Numbered from the stretch's first letter, positions 25,691-37,440 are shown. The stretch: DNA of 64,000 bases from Sanguinoderma infundibulare (GCA_032821775.1 JAVLRN010000013.1:124001-188000), one strand, 5' to 3'. A program made the numbers and translations. The notes: a model not told the origin generated them from the letters alone.

Positions 25691-27929
25691 ATGACCTTCG
25701 CGACCCTCAAAGCGCTCCACGCCGTCATAGGCGACGCGCTCGCCGAGATGGAGCGTGTCTACAGGGAGCGGTCGCAGACGGGAACGACGCCGCTAGACTA
25801 TCCATCCTTGGATGTCCCGTACTACCACAATGCCGCGAGCCATAGCCCCGAAGACGAAGCGGCGGAGAGGCTGGCAGCGGACCCCGTGGTGGTCACAGCG
25901 GCGAACCAGATCGTCGCGGCGTGCGGCCAGCTCGCGGCGTCGGTGCACAGGCCGTTCTTCTCCCTCATGGAGGGCGTGATGAGTGTGAGTACTCGTCCTC
26001 CGAGTCCCCCTGGGGGAGTAGGGGTACTGATTGGACCCCTGGGTGCGCATGTAGGGACACGTCACGGCGTGCCTGCAGTTCCTCGAGGCGTCGAACACCG
26101 TGGAGATCCTCCGCGCGGCGGGCTCTGAAGGTCTGCACGTCGCAGAGATCGCCCGCCGAATAGACGGGGTGCTGGGGTGTGGCAGGAACGAGTCGGTGGA
26201 GTCGGTGGACGTTGACAAACTGGGTGAGCGTTTTCGGCTCGTATCTGTAAGGGTGACGGCACCCTTAGCACGGACAAGCCCGGTATGGCACATATGTACC
26301 CGCCGGTGGCTGAAGAAGTAGTTCTTCAGTTATTCTGCCTTTTGGTGTAGTGGTCCGGCGGGCGTGTCCGAGCCAGTTACAGTATCAATGGTCACGATTC
26401 CGCGGGTTCGGCTTTGACTGACGCCTCGCCGTGATAGGTCGTGTGTTGCGCTTGCTGGCGACGTTCCACTGGATACGGGAAGTCCGCCCGGACGTGTTTG
26501 CGAACAATCGGCTGTCGTCAGTCATCGACTCGGGGAAGACTCCTGACCAGCTTCGGGATGCGTACGTTCAGTTGCTCTGGGTAGTTCATCGGCTACAGGC
26601 TCATATTATTGTTTGTCCGTCTGCCAGACCCTCAAAGAAGTACGAGGGCACAGACTGTGTTGCCGCGGTCGTACCAATGAAGTACGTGGATCAGGGCCTC
26701 CCTCCCACCTACACAGTGTTCTCATGATGCTGCTAGATCGGACGTCTTCTTCAAGTCCATGACGCACATGACGGACACGCTCCTGCCCAACTCGGAACGA
26801 GCAACGTCTTTGCGCAGTACGCTTAATGAACGACAGGTGACAAAGTATAGGTTGCCGTTCAACGTCACGTTCCGGACAGAGCCGGGCTTCTTCAAATGGA
26901 TGGAGCTTCCGGAGAACAGGAGACGTCTGACCGAGTTCGGGGTCGCGATGACGGGGACGCGGCCGTGGGAGGTCGTGGAGAACATCATTGATTGTTCGTT
27001 GACTACCATTCAAAGGCACGCTTCGCCATGTTCACGTCTACTTTTAGCGTTCGCCTGGAAAGATCTCCCGAGAGACTCCGTCGTCGTCGACGTTGGCGGT
27101 GGGGTGGGGTCGACGTCCGTAGTTCTGGCTCACGCGTTCCCGGACCTCCGGTTCGTCGTCGAGGACAGGGAGGAGGTCGTGAAAATGGCACCGTCGGTGA
27201 GTGCTTTCCCATCCGTGTATCATATCTATTGCCTGAGGAGATCTGCCGATTTAGGTCTGGAGTGGAGAGCATGCAGAGTTAATGAAGTCCGGGCGGGTGA
27301 CTTTCCGAGCGCAAGACTTCTTCGAGCCGCAACCCGCCTCCCTCGTCGACGGGATCGGATCCGTATCCTCTCCGAAAGTCTTCCTTATGAGAGGATGCAC
27401 CCACAATTGGCCGGATGCAGCCGTTAGAACGTGAGCATCACCCCGTTCCCGTTTCCGGCATTAATGGTGGTACTGAACGCGAGCGTCGCATCAGGATGCT
27501 CCACCACTTGCGCACCGCCGCGAGCCCGACGACGAAACTGCTCATCGTGGACATGGTTCTCGCGCACGCGTGCTATGACGATTCCGTCGAGAACGAGGAG
27601 GACGCGATCCCCGGCGCGGAGCATACGCTTGCGCCTGAGGGCTCCCCGCTCCTCGCCAACCTCGGGCGTGCGAGCGCGAGCGGGTACTTGCTCGACCTGT
27701 CGGTGAGTCGCCCTGGCCCTCGAATCGGACAAGCTTTTGCGTACGGTTTAGAAGTACGGTTGGACTGATGATGCGTGGTGATTGAACACAGATGATGGCA
27801 GTGCTCGACGCGAAGGAGCGCACGCTGAGGGAGATCTCCGCCCTCGCTCGCTCTGTGGGGTGGAAAGTGACGAAGATGACGCGCGCGAAGGGGTCGGTGT
27901 GGGCGTACATCACAGCCGAGCCTGTCTGA
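25691..27929 (+). CDS. SAM-dependent O-methyltransferase
   Basis: Likely a fungal class of the plant-type (family 2) O-methyltransferases, which move a methyl group from S-adenosylmethionine to a hydroxyl. The start MTFATLKALHAVIGDALAEM leads to a dimerisation-like helical region (FLEASNTVEILRAAGSEGLH, LGRVLRLLATFHWIREVRPD). TEPGFFKWMELPENRRRLTE is conserved in these enzymes. The SAM loop is VVVDVGGGVGSTSVVLAHAF, followed by FVVEDREEVVKMA. RAQDFFEPQP and FLMRGCTHNWPDAAVR carry the region of the catalytic His. The end reads RAKGSVWAYITAEPV. About seven introns join in frame with no stop. The substrate is unknown; no biosynthetic cluster is evident next to it. Confidence 0.85.
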
Positions 27930-28484
27930 AGGTGTCGTATGATTGTTTCTGAGTTGATCAGCTATCTGCTCAATCATGTCGATGTGTCTGTCGTATGCCT
28001 GGACCTCGCAATACGAATGTTTATCAATCCAGCGAGGAGTGCTCGCGCATGCGATCGCGATCCGCACACGTTACACCTTTTCCTATCTAACGGCAGCTCA
28101 AGTGTTTCAACCGCGTCGTCCGAGGATCAAGTCGGCGGTGGGCAATATGCTTTCCGAGTTTCAGAGAGGACTTGTACGCTGTTCGCCATTGTTATTCCTT
28201 CTCTTTTATAAGTTTTTGTGTTTCATTGCGCAATATTCGGGTCCAGGCTGCTCTGTCGACGACTTGCAGGAAGCTGGTCTTCGCGCTTATCGGGTCGCCA
28301 TCTGTGGCGTCGACCATTAGAAGGGACGCGCAGTCCTCTGCTAGACCGACAACTAGTGCCGCCACCATCACGTTCCGCATTTCTTCCGTTGCTCTCACCT
28401 TGTCATGTTCCTAGACTCGAACCAGTCGTACGGAGCGCATCAGGCATCAGCGGAGATCGAAAGGGGAATAGCACTCCGTAACGA
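27930..28484. other. Intergenic
   Basis: This lies between the O-methyltransferase and the left end of the outer element. No gene is recognisable. Confidence 0.4.
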
Positions 28485-28600
28485 CTGGTACAACTGGTCA
28501 AGGTTTTGGCAGGGTGGCCCGATTTGGTACCCCGTGAGAGAACGTACTTAGAAAATTCGTGAATTCGCCCTCCTGGGGAAACCGCGAGGCCGCGAGTATC
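28485..28600 (+). repeat. Outer element, left inverted repeat
   Basis: Inverted partner of 49220-49352. The first 75 bp match with only a few differences, including the shared run GGTACCCCGTGAGAGAA. The inner part (the GAATTCGCC-CTGGGG-AAACCGCG region) is looser. Confidence 0.7.
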
Positions 28601-28688
28601 CTCCCGTCCCCCGTTCAGAAGCCATGGCAAATGGCGTAGAATAGATGTATCATACCCTGCAGTATGTATAGGACAATGTATATACAGA

Positions 28689-30402
28689 TTATGGATGAAA
28701 ATGATAGTAAGCGTCCGGATTTAGACTGGAGGAGTGTGGTGGAAGTCGCCCCGGTGGGTTGACAAAGTCAGAATGATGACGAGGAGGAATGGGTGAATGG
28801 GGAATTGGCGGGAGGTGGGGAGGAGGAGGATTTGATGGTGCAGGGGTGGGCGGCTGAAGCGGATAGGAAATTCGGGAAGGCGGGCGCGATAGTCTGGGCA
28901 TCGGCGCGTACATTGGCGGAGGCAGCCGTGAGGGATGTATTGCAGGTGATGGCGGCGGCTGCGGAAACACGTGTGAAAGGGGATGTGATGGACTGGGCGT
29001 CGGCGCGTACATCTGCGGAGGCGGCCGAGAGGGAGCGGGATTCAATTGCATCGTGGGTGACTGTGGTGGGGGCGGGGGCGGATAGGGGATTCGGGAAGGC
29101 GGGCGCGACAGTGCGGGCGTCGGCGCGTACATCTGTAGAGGCGGCCGAGAGGGAGCGCGAACGAATTGCATCATGGGTGACTGTGGCAGGGGCGGGGGCG
29201 GACAGGAGATTCGGGAGGGCGGGCGCGGCAGGGCGGGCGTCGGCGCGTGCATCTGTAGAGGCGGCCGAGAGGGAGCGGCAACCAATTGTATCATGGGTGA
29301 CTGTGGCAGGGGCGGGGTCGGATAGGAGATTCGGGAGGGCGGGCGCGGCAGTGCAGGCATCGGCGCGTACATCTGTAGAGGCGGCTGAGTGGGAGTGGGA
29401 AATAATCGCATTGGGGGGGACTGTGGCGGGGGCGGGGGCGGATAGCAGATTCGGGAGGGCGGGCGCGACAGTGCGAGCGTCGGCGCGTGCATCTGCGGCG
29501 GTGGGGCCCCAATCGATGGTATTTCTTGGCGATGGAGGGCCGGGGAGGAGGGGGAAGGGTGGCCAGGCGTCGCCTGGTGCGCTGCTGCTGCCAGTCTCGG
29601 TCGCTTGGCTGTACCAGCGGCGTCCTCGGAAACACACTCAGATGGAGAGGCGGCGCGTTTGCGCCGCCTGGCAATGAAGTTGATGGGAAGCCCCGCGACC
29701 CAGGGGCCGAGCTCCATCGCGTACTGGTCCTGGAATGGCCATTTGTTGTCAAGAAGGGAGAGTGCTTGTTCGGCGGTGAGTGGTCCGTGGGATACGAGGC
29801 TGGTGATGAGATCGTCGTCGAGGATCGAGGTGTGGTCGTACTGCGCAAGCGCATGGTCGCGTTTGAAAACGCGCTGATGCCATTCGCGAAGTTTCTGGGC
29901 TGCCTCGAGATCAGGTTCGCCGCGCTTCAGGCTTCTCGCCCTTCGTTCAGGTGGGACCGGGGGCGGTCGTGTTTTCTCAAAAAGTGTGGGGTCGCAGATG
30001 TCACAACAAGGAACTGTTGGGGCTACAAATGGTTATCAGGTCATAGGTACAGCGACGGCACAGAGAAATCACTTACCAAGCACCTGGGGATTGTCAAAGA
30101 CCCGAGCCCACACTTTCCGGCGGCAGGAGACGCTTTGAACGAAAACGAGAAGTCCCTCGTCGGCACTGTCGTCCGTGAGAAGAGGCTGCGGACCCTTGGG
30201 GTCAGCATAGTCGCGCGTCGAGCCGCCGCGCGATAAACCATGCGCGATCGCATACGCGCGAACCGCTGCACGATCCCGAGGCTCCTTCGGGTCGTTAGTG
30301 GTTGGCTCTTGGGCAGCGTTCGGTTTGGAGGACTTGCGCTTGGCGGCCGAGGCTTTCGGGGTGACCAGGTCGATGTTGTAAGCTGACTTCTCCACCAACA
30401 GT
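28689..30402 (-). pseudogene. RecQ-like DNA helicase, C-terminal half (split by transposon)
   Basis: This is the 3' part of the helicase gene whose 5' part lies at 43347-44730. It begins in mid-exon with LLVEKSAYNIDLVTP, directly against the KDZ element. An intron near 30007-30075 follows. Then PCCDICDPTLFEKTRPPPVP suggests a small Cys-rich metal site, followed by KLREWHQRVFKRDHALAQYD and NKWPFQDQYAMELGPWVAGL. The last 260 residues are Pro-rich, with about six imperfect repeats of roughly 37 residues (core RPPSRISYP, then PLQMYAPTPA). The frame is open from the transposon edge to the stop at 28689. The long plus-strand frame opposite is a shadow. Confidence 0.8.
30396..30402 (+). other. Target-site duplication, left (CAACAGT)
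   Basis: These seven bases abut the left terminal repeat of the KDZ element and are repeated exactly at 43347-43353. Confidence 0.85.
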
Positions 30403-30607
30403 CACCAGTAGCTTCCATACTTGTAATACAAGTCCCCATAACTGTGGTAGGAGGGGGACTATTTTATGACCCGTCTGTAATTCACTTACAACTGGCCTAA
30501 TTGTATTTCCTTCATTGTGTATCGTCTCCTCACTTGTATATCTTATATACCTATGCTTGTACCAGCCCTGCCCACTTGTATATCCTTTATATGCGTACTT
30601 GTACCAG
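30403..30607 (+). repeat. KDZ left terminal inverted repeat
   Basis: It pairs with 43142-43346 in inverse orientation with four mismatches by eye, about 98 percent identity. It contains the small palindrome CTTGTAATACAAG. Confidence 0.9.
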
Positions 30608-31395
30608 CCCCGCCCATTAGTATATCCTCTAAATGCGTACTTGTACCAGCCCTGCCCATTTGTAAATCCTCTAAATGCGTACTTGTACCAGCCCCACCCA
30701 TTAGTATATCCTCTAAATGCGTACTTGTACCAGCCCTGCCCATTTGTAAATCCTCTAAATGCGTACTTGTATCAGCCCCACCCATTAGTATATCCTCTAA
30801 ATGCGTACTTGTACCAGCCCTGCCCATTTGTAAATCCTCTAAATGCGTACTTGTACCAGCCCAGCCCATTAGTATATCCCGCTTGTACCAGCCCCGCCCA
30901 TTAGTATATCCTCTGAATGCGTACTTGTACCAGCCCCGCCCATTTGTAAATCCTCTAAATGCGTACTTGTACCAGCCCAGCCCATTAGTATATCCCGCTT
31001 GTACCAGCCCCGTCCATTAGTATATCCTTTAAATGCGTACTTGTACCAGCCCTGCCCATTAGTATATCCCGCTTGTACCAGCCCTGCCCATTAGTATATC
31101 CTCTGAATGCGTACTTGTACCAGCCCCGCCCATTAGTATATCCTCTAAATGCGTACTTGTACCAGCCCAGCCCATTAGTATATCCTGCTTGTACCAGCCC
31201 CGCCCATTAGTATATCCTCTGAATGCGTACTTGTACCAGCCCAGCCCATTTGTATATCCTCTAAATTTGTACTTGTACCAGCCCCGCCCATTAGTATATC
31301 CTCCATATGCGTACTTGTACCAGCCCTGCCCATTAGTATATTCCACTTGTACCACCCCCGCCTATTTGTATATGCTCCATATGCGCATTTGTACC
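30540..31395 (+). repeat. Subterminal 42-bp minisatellite, left array
   Basis: About twenty units built on TTGTACCAGCCC-GCCCATT, then GTA-ATCCTCTAAATGCGTA. Most are 42 bp; some are about 32 bp, lacking the CTCTAAATGCGTA part. Because 42 is a multiple of three, several frames stay open as 14-residue repeats, which I regard as artefacts. Confidence 0.9.
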
Positions 31396-31756
31396 TTAGT
31401 CAAATGGCCAGCAATATCAATAGCACACCTAACACGCAAGGGAACGTCACTATTGATCATTATTGCGAGATTACAAGAAACCACGTAAGCAATAGTGCAA
31501 TAATATGAGTTAACGTGCTGGATTATATGCGACATCTATCTACAGGGATTAGGGCGTGGACGATACTGGGAATCAGATGAAGGAATGTGATGACCAAGCG
31601 AGAGAAATGCGATAGTGGAGGGAACGCGCAGGGAACGAGTTGGCTTATGCGCGAATGAACAGTATGGAATTGACTTATACACAGCGTCTATGCGCCCGGC
31701 TTCTGCGTACGTCAGCCCTCCACCTCCTACCCGTCCTCCTCGAAGTTGTGGGTGGT

Positions 31757-34013
31757 CTACTTCAGCCCGGAACGATGGGTCTCGAGCACCGTGGAGATTG
31801 TCCAGTTGACATCATCCACGGCATGCGCAAGGTCGGCAGGAGGCTCAGCTCCTACTTCAACCGCCGACGCCCAGATCGCGAGAGACATGACGACAACGAA
31901 GATTCCGTTACACCCCCCACGACGGATTGAATCCCATTCCAAGTCGTCCTCCGGGACTGTGCGCGGCAGCGGCCAGTTCTCTGCATTCTGGCGAACATTT
32001 GGCTGTAGCTTCCTCCACCAACTAATCCACCGTGAGCCAAAGGACTCAAGAGAATCCGGGCACGGGATCCGGTCGTAGTCGCGACCGTTGTTGATCCACC
32101 GTGCAACCTCCTCAGGCCGATGCTTCGCGCTGATACGCTTCTATGACGAGGGTCAGCGGACGTGAGATACACAACATGCAAGAGCCATCGAGACATACCT
32201 TGCCGTCAGGGTGTCCCATGGCGCATTCGAAAGCCTGCCAGTTCTTGAGCAGCTCCGACCACGTGTTCGTGATGCTGAGATTTTCGAGATGGGAGATGGC
32301 AGTCGTTATCCAAGGAGGTACGGCAGGAGCGCCGTTCGATGCAGTATTGCCGAGCTGGCGGAAGGCACCGTCCAAACCGGCGGCAGCCAGCGTGGCGCGA
32401 TTCTTCTCGATCGTCCTGCGCCGCTCGTCATCATAATTGGGCTCAGGAAGGGACATGGGGGTCGACCCTGGAGTAGAGGGAGGTGATGCAGAGGTTGAGC
32501 ATAGAGATGTGGGCTTCAGACGTAACTCGCTACCAATGGGGGACGACTTACGAGTGCTCGTCGCCTCCGAGTGCTCATCCTCTGCAGCCCGCTCAAAACG
32601 CTTCCGCTCCTTCCTCTTCCGCGAATCCTCCGCCTCTTCATCATCAGATGAGTGGGCTTCCGTTATGGCATCCTTCGACCCTTTGACCTTGTTGCGCTTC
32701 CGGTCCTTCTTCTTCTTCCTCTCCGTCTTGTCCTTGCCATGGTCCCGTTTGCGCTTCTTGCCGGGCGTCGAAAGCTCAGTGGTCTTGTCATTTTCGCTGG
32801 CAGAAAGAGACGAGGGGGAAGCTGTTGGAGAAGCAGATGAACGAGGCTGTGGGTCGTTCGATGGACTGGGTTGGGGGGATGAGGCTTCGTTCATGAACGC
32901 GTCGTGTAACTTGCTCGCGGCATCGGCAGCTTGGTACATCGTCAGCGACTGTCACGATAATAACCGCATTATATGACGCTTACCATAACATGCCGTGATG
33001 AACTTGTCCCAAGCTTGGGAGACCATCTTCCAGTGGGTCGTCGCATCCTCGAAGGTCTTGTTGAGCATCAGAGTACGGCCGTTGTGAACGCTGTGAACGT
33101 GTGAACGCTGAGTCAACGATGAGCGCGGATTGGACAGCCCTCACATCAAGGACGTCATCTCGCCATCTTGAGGGTTCGGCCCGCCCAAGAACAGCGTCCC
33201 GTTCCAATTCGTGAGTTTCTTGATTGAGTCCAGAAGGTAACGGGCTGTGTCGGGGAGCTGGTTGATCCGGCTTGGACACAAGGTAAGCACATACTGGCAA
33301 CGCCGGCGGTGGTTCGGAAGCTTACTGTTGTAACAGCTCCGCTCGTTCATGGGATGTCGCAGCGTCGCAGTCCCCGGATTCAAGCTTCCTCAGGAACTCA
33401 TCAAGAGATTCCTCGCCCTTTGCGATCATATCGCGGTACTCTTCGACCTCCTCCTTGACGCTCTCTGTCTCACCCTCTAGCATCTCCTTCGACTTCGCGA
33501 TCACGAACGACCACCAATGCTTCTTCTTCTCGCCAGGCGGCAAGGATGCGGAGTACTCGTCGTACTGTTCGTGCAGCAGGGGCATAATCTTCTCAGTGTA
33601 CAAGGTAAGATACGCCTGGTATGGTTGGGGCGGCCGAGCCTTCTTCATTGTGAGCGACAAGATTGACTTCTTGCTTTTCGTAGTCTCCTCCCCGCTCCGC
33701 CGGTTCCAAAACCACCAATAGATTTGCTGGCATGATGAACGTAAGTATCGGATGATCAGTCACACGTTGCCGTACTAACCTTGTGTCGCAAGCCTTTCAT
33801 ATGCTGACGGGTCTTCTCCTCGTCTCCGTTGAACTTATTGAGCACCTTCTGTGTCGGGTTCTCAAAGCCGTCGGGAAACTTGTCAGACCAGTCCTGATAC
33901 GTGCCGCTCAACCACGGAGTCGATTGGTTTTCTGTGCAAGCCTTTCGGAAGTCGTCGAGCCGGCCAGTTAACCACTCAAACTGGTCTTTGGAGGTCCAAC
34001 GTTTGCGAGGCAT
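31757..34013 (-). CDS. KDZ passenger gene, unrecognised (possible DNA-binding protein)
   Basis: The start at 34013 reads MPRKRWTSKDQFEWLTGRLD and continues FRKACTENQ. After an intron comes KARPPQPYQAYLTLYTEKIM, then HEQYDEYSASLPPGEKKKHW. Downstream are NWNGTLFLGGPNPQDGEMTS and a long basic nuclear-type stretch (KKRKRDHGKDKTERKKKKDR). The C-terminal region includes WDSIRRGGCNGIFVVVMSLA and ends AVDDVNWTISTVLETH. Several introns are needed. I recall this type of gene as common in Agaricomycetes near KDZ transposases, but I cannot name a domain. The basic N-terminus and nuclear-type signal would suit chromatin or DNA binding; that is inference. Confidence 0.65.
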
Positions 34014-34335
34014 GGAGGGAAGATGCGAAGGGGAGGAGGAAGCGGTCGGGTGGGGCGTGGAAGGTGACCACGTCAGAGGTCGGGCGGAAGGCCTGGAAAA
34101 GACTCAAAGGTATTGTCTAGGGCTTCGTAGCCAGACATCGTTTTTCACGCTTCTGCACGCCTGATTCGTAAACATAAAGTTGACTGAGCTTCCAGCATGC
34201 AATTCAGGGTCGCCCTGCCACCCGCTGCCCTCCCAGACTCCCCAAAGTCTCTCGTCTGTCACCCAGTGCCGTGCATTTGACAGGAGGAGGTCCGTGCGCC
34301 ATTAATCCCTTGATCTCTTTGTGAGCTAACGTTAT

Positions 34336-35150
34336 GCTCCGTTCATCTGTAGCTCTTACACAGTCATCGCCGTTCATCGACCCCACCGCGTCGGACGAGG
34401 AGCAAGCGGTCGACTCCCCTCCCTATCTCACGCCACCCTCTTCTCCCGATCCTGTCGAGTCTATCACTGCGGCTCCAACAATTATGGCTCCGCCGCCGCC
34501 AGTGTTCCAGTTCACCGTAAACACGACCACTGTCCACGATGAATCACAGGCAGCCTAACGGTGCTCAGCCCCCGTATCCGCCAACCCCCACTCGCGCTCA
34601 TCTTGCTGCTATCGCGGACATCCCTGTGGCATCGCTTCGGAACTTGGTTCTCTCCGATGCGCCTCGGAGTCCCCGGCGCCACTGCCTGTTCATGATTGCG
34701 CTGACAAGCCGGCTGTTCCAGCTCATGCTCGGCGGCCCCGCCCCCCAGTGACTCCTGAAGGGAAGGCAGAGCTCGTCCACTGATCGCGACGACACTCGAG
34801 GAGATGAAACGGGAGGAGGCTGAGAAGAAGGCTGCCGCCAAAGCGGCCCCGACGTCCTCGTCCACAGACGCTGACAAGGCGCCTGCGGAGGACGAGGTCG
34901 ACCCTTCGAGTATGTATTCCCGCCCCTTCTACACCTTTACGTCAGCGAATCCGATAGCGCGTATAGAAGAATACATCGCTCCGCCCGATCCGAACCACTG
35001 CAAGAAGCGGTTTGTGGTCTCTCTGGTACCAAGGTCGGCGTATTCAAGCATTGGTCGGAAGTGCAGCGCTACACGTCAGAAAAGTCCGGCTCGTTGCAGG
35101 AGGGGATGCGATCTCGCACGGCGTGGGATGAAGGTCATTGAAGACTAGTT
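34336..35150 (+). pseudogene. Viroplasmin/RNase H1-N-domain-like gene, broken
   Basis: Pieces in order are a Pro/Ser-rich start (SPPYLTPPSSPDPVESITAA), an Ala/Lys-rich segment (EEMKREEAEKKAAAKAAPTS), then NHCKKRF. In another frame come GTKVGVFKHWSEVQRYTSEK and SGSLQEG. The last parts match the small viroplasmin-type domain also found at the N-terminus of eukaryotic RNase H1 and in many basidiomycete proteins. The frame changes at about 34760-34800 and at about 35030. It is therefore a remnant inside the KDZ element. Confidence 0.55.
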
Positions 35151-35234
35151 TGCCGGGCGCCCTGGTATTGTTTTGAGATATTGACAATTTGGTGTAACGT
35201 CCGTGGGTCCTTACATAGTACACGTACACTTCCG

Positions 35235-35530
35235 CCTCGTCGGTTGTCGATCAAAGGCAGAGACTTCTCGGATTACCAATTCGTGCTCAAGGGTCACGAA
35301 TGCTTGCGACAGGACGACCGTGTCATGCAGCTGTTCGGCCCGTCAATACCCTAGTGCCTGGACAAGGACTGCTTCAAGAGGCGTCTGCACATTCAACGGT
35401 TCCCCGTGATCCCGCTTACGCCGAACGCCGGTCATACGCTCGCTCGCTCGCTCCCCGTCAACAGCATGATCGGCTATATCCTCGGTCTGGGCGATCGCCA
35501 CCCGTCCAACCCACGGCATACGTCCAAAGG
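35235..35530 (+). pseudogene. Fragment of a TOR-type PI3K-like kinase
   Basis: A single frame reads [36 protein letters not shown], a TAG, then CFKRRLHIQRFPVIPLTPNA. It jumps directly to LARSLPVNSMIGYILGLGDR and HPSN. These blocks match the TOR kinase core (SIKGSD, GHEDLRQDERVMQLFG, SMVGYILGLGDRHPSN). Roughly 95 residues between the last two blocks are missing, there is a stop, and no N-terminal FAT region is present. It is a decayed, internally deleted piece of a host-type gene lying inside the KDZ element. Confidence 0.75.
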
Positions 35531-36440
35531 ACAGAAACGAGTCCCATGCCAAAAATAGTGCTTAGGCACTGGCAGACCCCCTTATAGGAGCTGAGCTCGA
35601 ATGGAGAGAGAGAGATCCGATGTTATAGTAGCGTTCAGGCCGGTTACGGCGTATGTGGCTACTTTCCGGGAGTGTACGGAGTGACGACACCTGTATGGAG
35701 CTGGAAGGGGACGTGTTGTTTGCTCGTGACGTCTAGACGACTACACGTGATGCGCGAATTTTAAAGGGCCGATTTTTCGCCCCGGATGGATCATGACTAC
35801 GTCCAGCCTACGGCTCAACAACACGGTCAAGGTATTGACACCGGCAACTACATCGAGGCATGCGTCTGTTGTTGCGAGATTTGTTCGCTGATGGGAGTTC
35901 TGTTCGGTCGGCATGCATCTGAGAGAGATTTCCCCAGACCGATTCTGATCCGATTGAGCGGATCAAGGGAGACCCCCGAGACACGTACGAGATCAGCCTC
36001 GATCCAGATACGCGCTCAAGCGCCTCCGCTTAGTGTCCCGTTTTAGGACTGGCCCGACGTGCCCTCCCGTTGACTGTACCGCTCAGCGCCCTTGCTCAGC
36101 GTCGCGACCCGCCTATCAGTTGGTCCAATCACACCCGGAGCACGCCGCAGCGTGCTCCTTCCGTGTTTGCGAGCCGTTAAATATGTAGCTATCTCCTAAC
36201 AGCATGGACGGAAAAGGTCGTCTATGAGTGTAGACGGAAAAAAGAAAGAATCATGATGCGGCGACGGGACGTGGATGGCGGTGAGCGGACGGGTGAGAGA
36301 ATGACGGGAGGCGGGCTAACAAGAGGGGAAGTGCGGCGCCTTCACCGTTCATGAGCCATGAGCAGCTCGACAATGTCCTCGTGCCCAGGTTTGCTCCCTT
36401 CATCCTACCCGTGAATGAGTTCCACTTCCATTGTTGTGGA
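35531..36440. other. Element interior, no supported gene
   Basis: A short frame through 35940-36045 reads ERIKGDPRDTYEISLDPDT and could be another captured coding scrap, but I cannot assign it. Nothing else is seen. Confidence 0.35.
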
Positions 36441-36454
36441 CATCTGACGGCGGA

Positions 36455-37105
36455 ACGCGATGTGCGCTCTTTTTGCGCCTGGTCCTGTACTATACTTAGG
36501 GTTGGTGCCGTCGTCATACTATAAGGACGATCTCCCGTTTCGAGCTCGCCGTGTGGGCCGAGGACGTCGAGATGCCATGTCCGGTCTTCTTGCGCCTGGT
36601 TCTGTTCTAAGCTTGTGGTCGAAGGCGACTTCAGGCGCAGGATCCCATGCAAGAGCCGAGGGACCACCACGGCGCTTTACACGCAGGTTCCACCCATGCG
36701 GTGCATACAAGAGCACCTCGTGCGCACGCAGTACGCTGTGGTGTGTTGAGTTCGTCGAAGACAAGCTATACTACACGGACGAGCTCGGCTTCCTGCGATG
36801 TCCGCTCTTCTTGCGCCTGGTCCTGTGCTATACTTAGGGTTGTGCCGTCGTCCGACATACTATATGGACGATCTCCCGTTTCGAGCTCGCCGTGTAAGCC
36901 GAGGACGTCGAGATACCATGTCCGGTCTTCTTGTGCCTGGTTCTGTTCTTCTAAGCTTGTGGTTGAAGGCGACTTCAGGCGCAGGATCCCGTGCGACGGT
37001 AGCAGAGAGCCGAGGGACCACCACGGCGATTTGCGCGCAGGTTCCGCCGCGCCAGCCCATGCGGTGCATACAAGAGCACCTCGTGCGCACGCGGTCCGGT
37101 TCCAC
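36455..37105 (+). repeat. Tandem duplication of about 340 bp
   Basis: The segment from about 36455 (TGCGCTCTTTTTGCGCCTGG) to 36743 is repeated from about 36797 to 37105. Identity is high and the small gaps do not preserve a frame. Shared landmarks are TTTCGAGCTCGCCGTGT, GACTTCAGGCGCAGGATCCC and CATACAAGAGCACCTCGTGC. Confidence 0.8.
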
Positions 37106-37348
37106 TGTTCCGGCAGAATGCTCTGTCTGCTCTGCTTGTTGGTTCCATATCGGCCCTCCCATTCCAAGTTCATGGTCCAGTCATCGTCATGCTATGTACT
37201 CACGGACGTGCTTCGGTTGCGCTTCTCGGTCTGGACACAGCTGCAGCCAGAATGACTATTGTACCCACACTTTCTCCGCATGGTTACATCAAACTTACTT
37301 CAATCTTCCTCGACGGAGGCGGGCTCCGCCTAGCATTACAAAGCTTCA

Positions 37349-37370
37349 TATCTTCCAAATTTGGAAGATA
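37349..37370. repeat. Perfect 22-bp palindrome
   Basis: The arms TATCTTCCAAA and TTTGGAAGATA meet with no spacer. It lies about 210 bp upstream of the coiled-coil gene, inside the KDZ element. Confidence 0.7.
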
Positions 37371-37432
37371 GATATGTCTCAAATGAAAATGGGCACACCA
37401 ACCAAAAAAGGGCAATCATGGAAGTTTTTATG

Positions 37433-37440
37433 TATAAAAG
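37433..37440 (+). promoter_or_regulatory. TATA box (TATAAAAG)
   Basis: It lies 144 bp upstream of the ATG at 37584 and supports that start. Confidence 0.5.

Noticed and set aside
28793..29677. 294-codon plus-strand frame
   Set aside because: It is antisense to the proline-rich helicase tail, whose minus frame continues conserved helicase sequence across an intron.
30515..31488. Long open frames with 14-residue repeats (both strands)
   Set aside because: They are by-products of a 42-bp tandem repeat, open in several frames at once; the same is true of 42768-43232.
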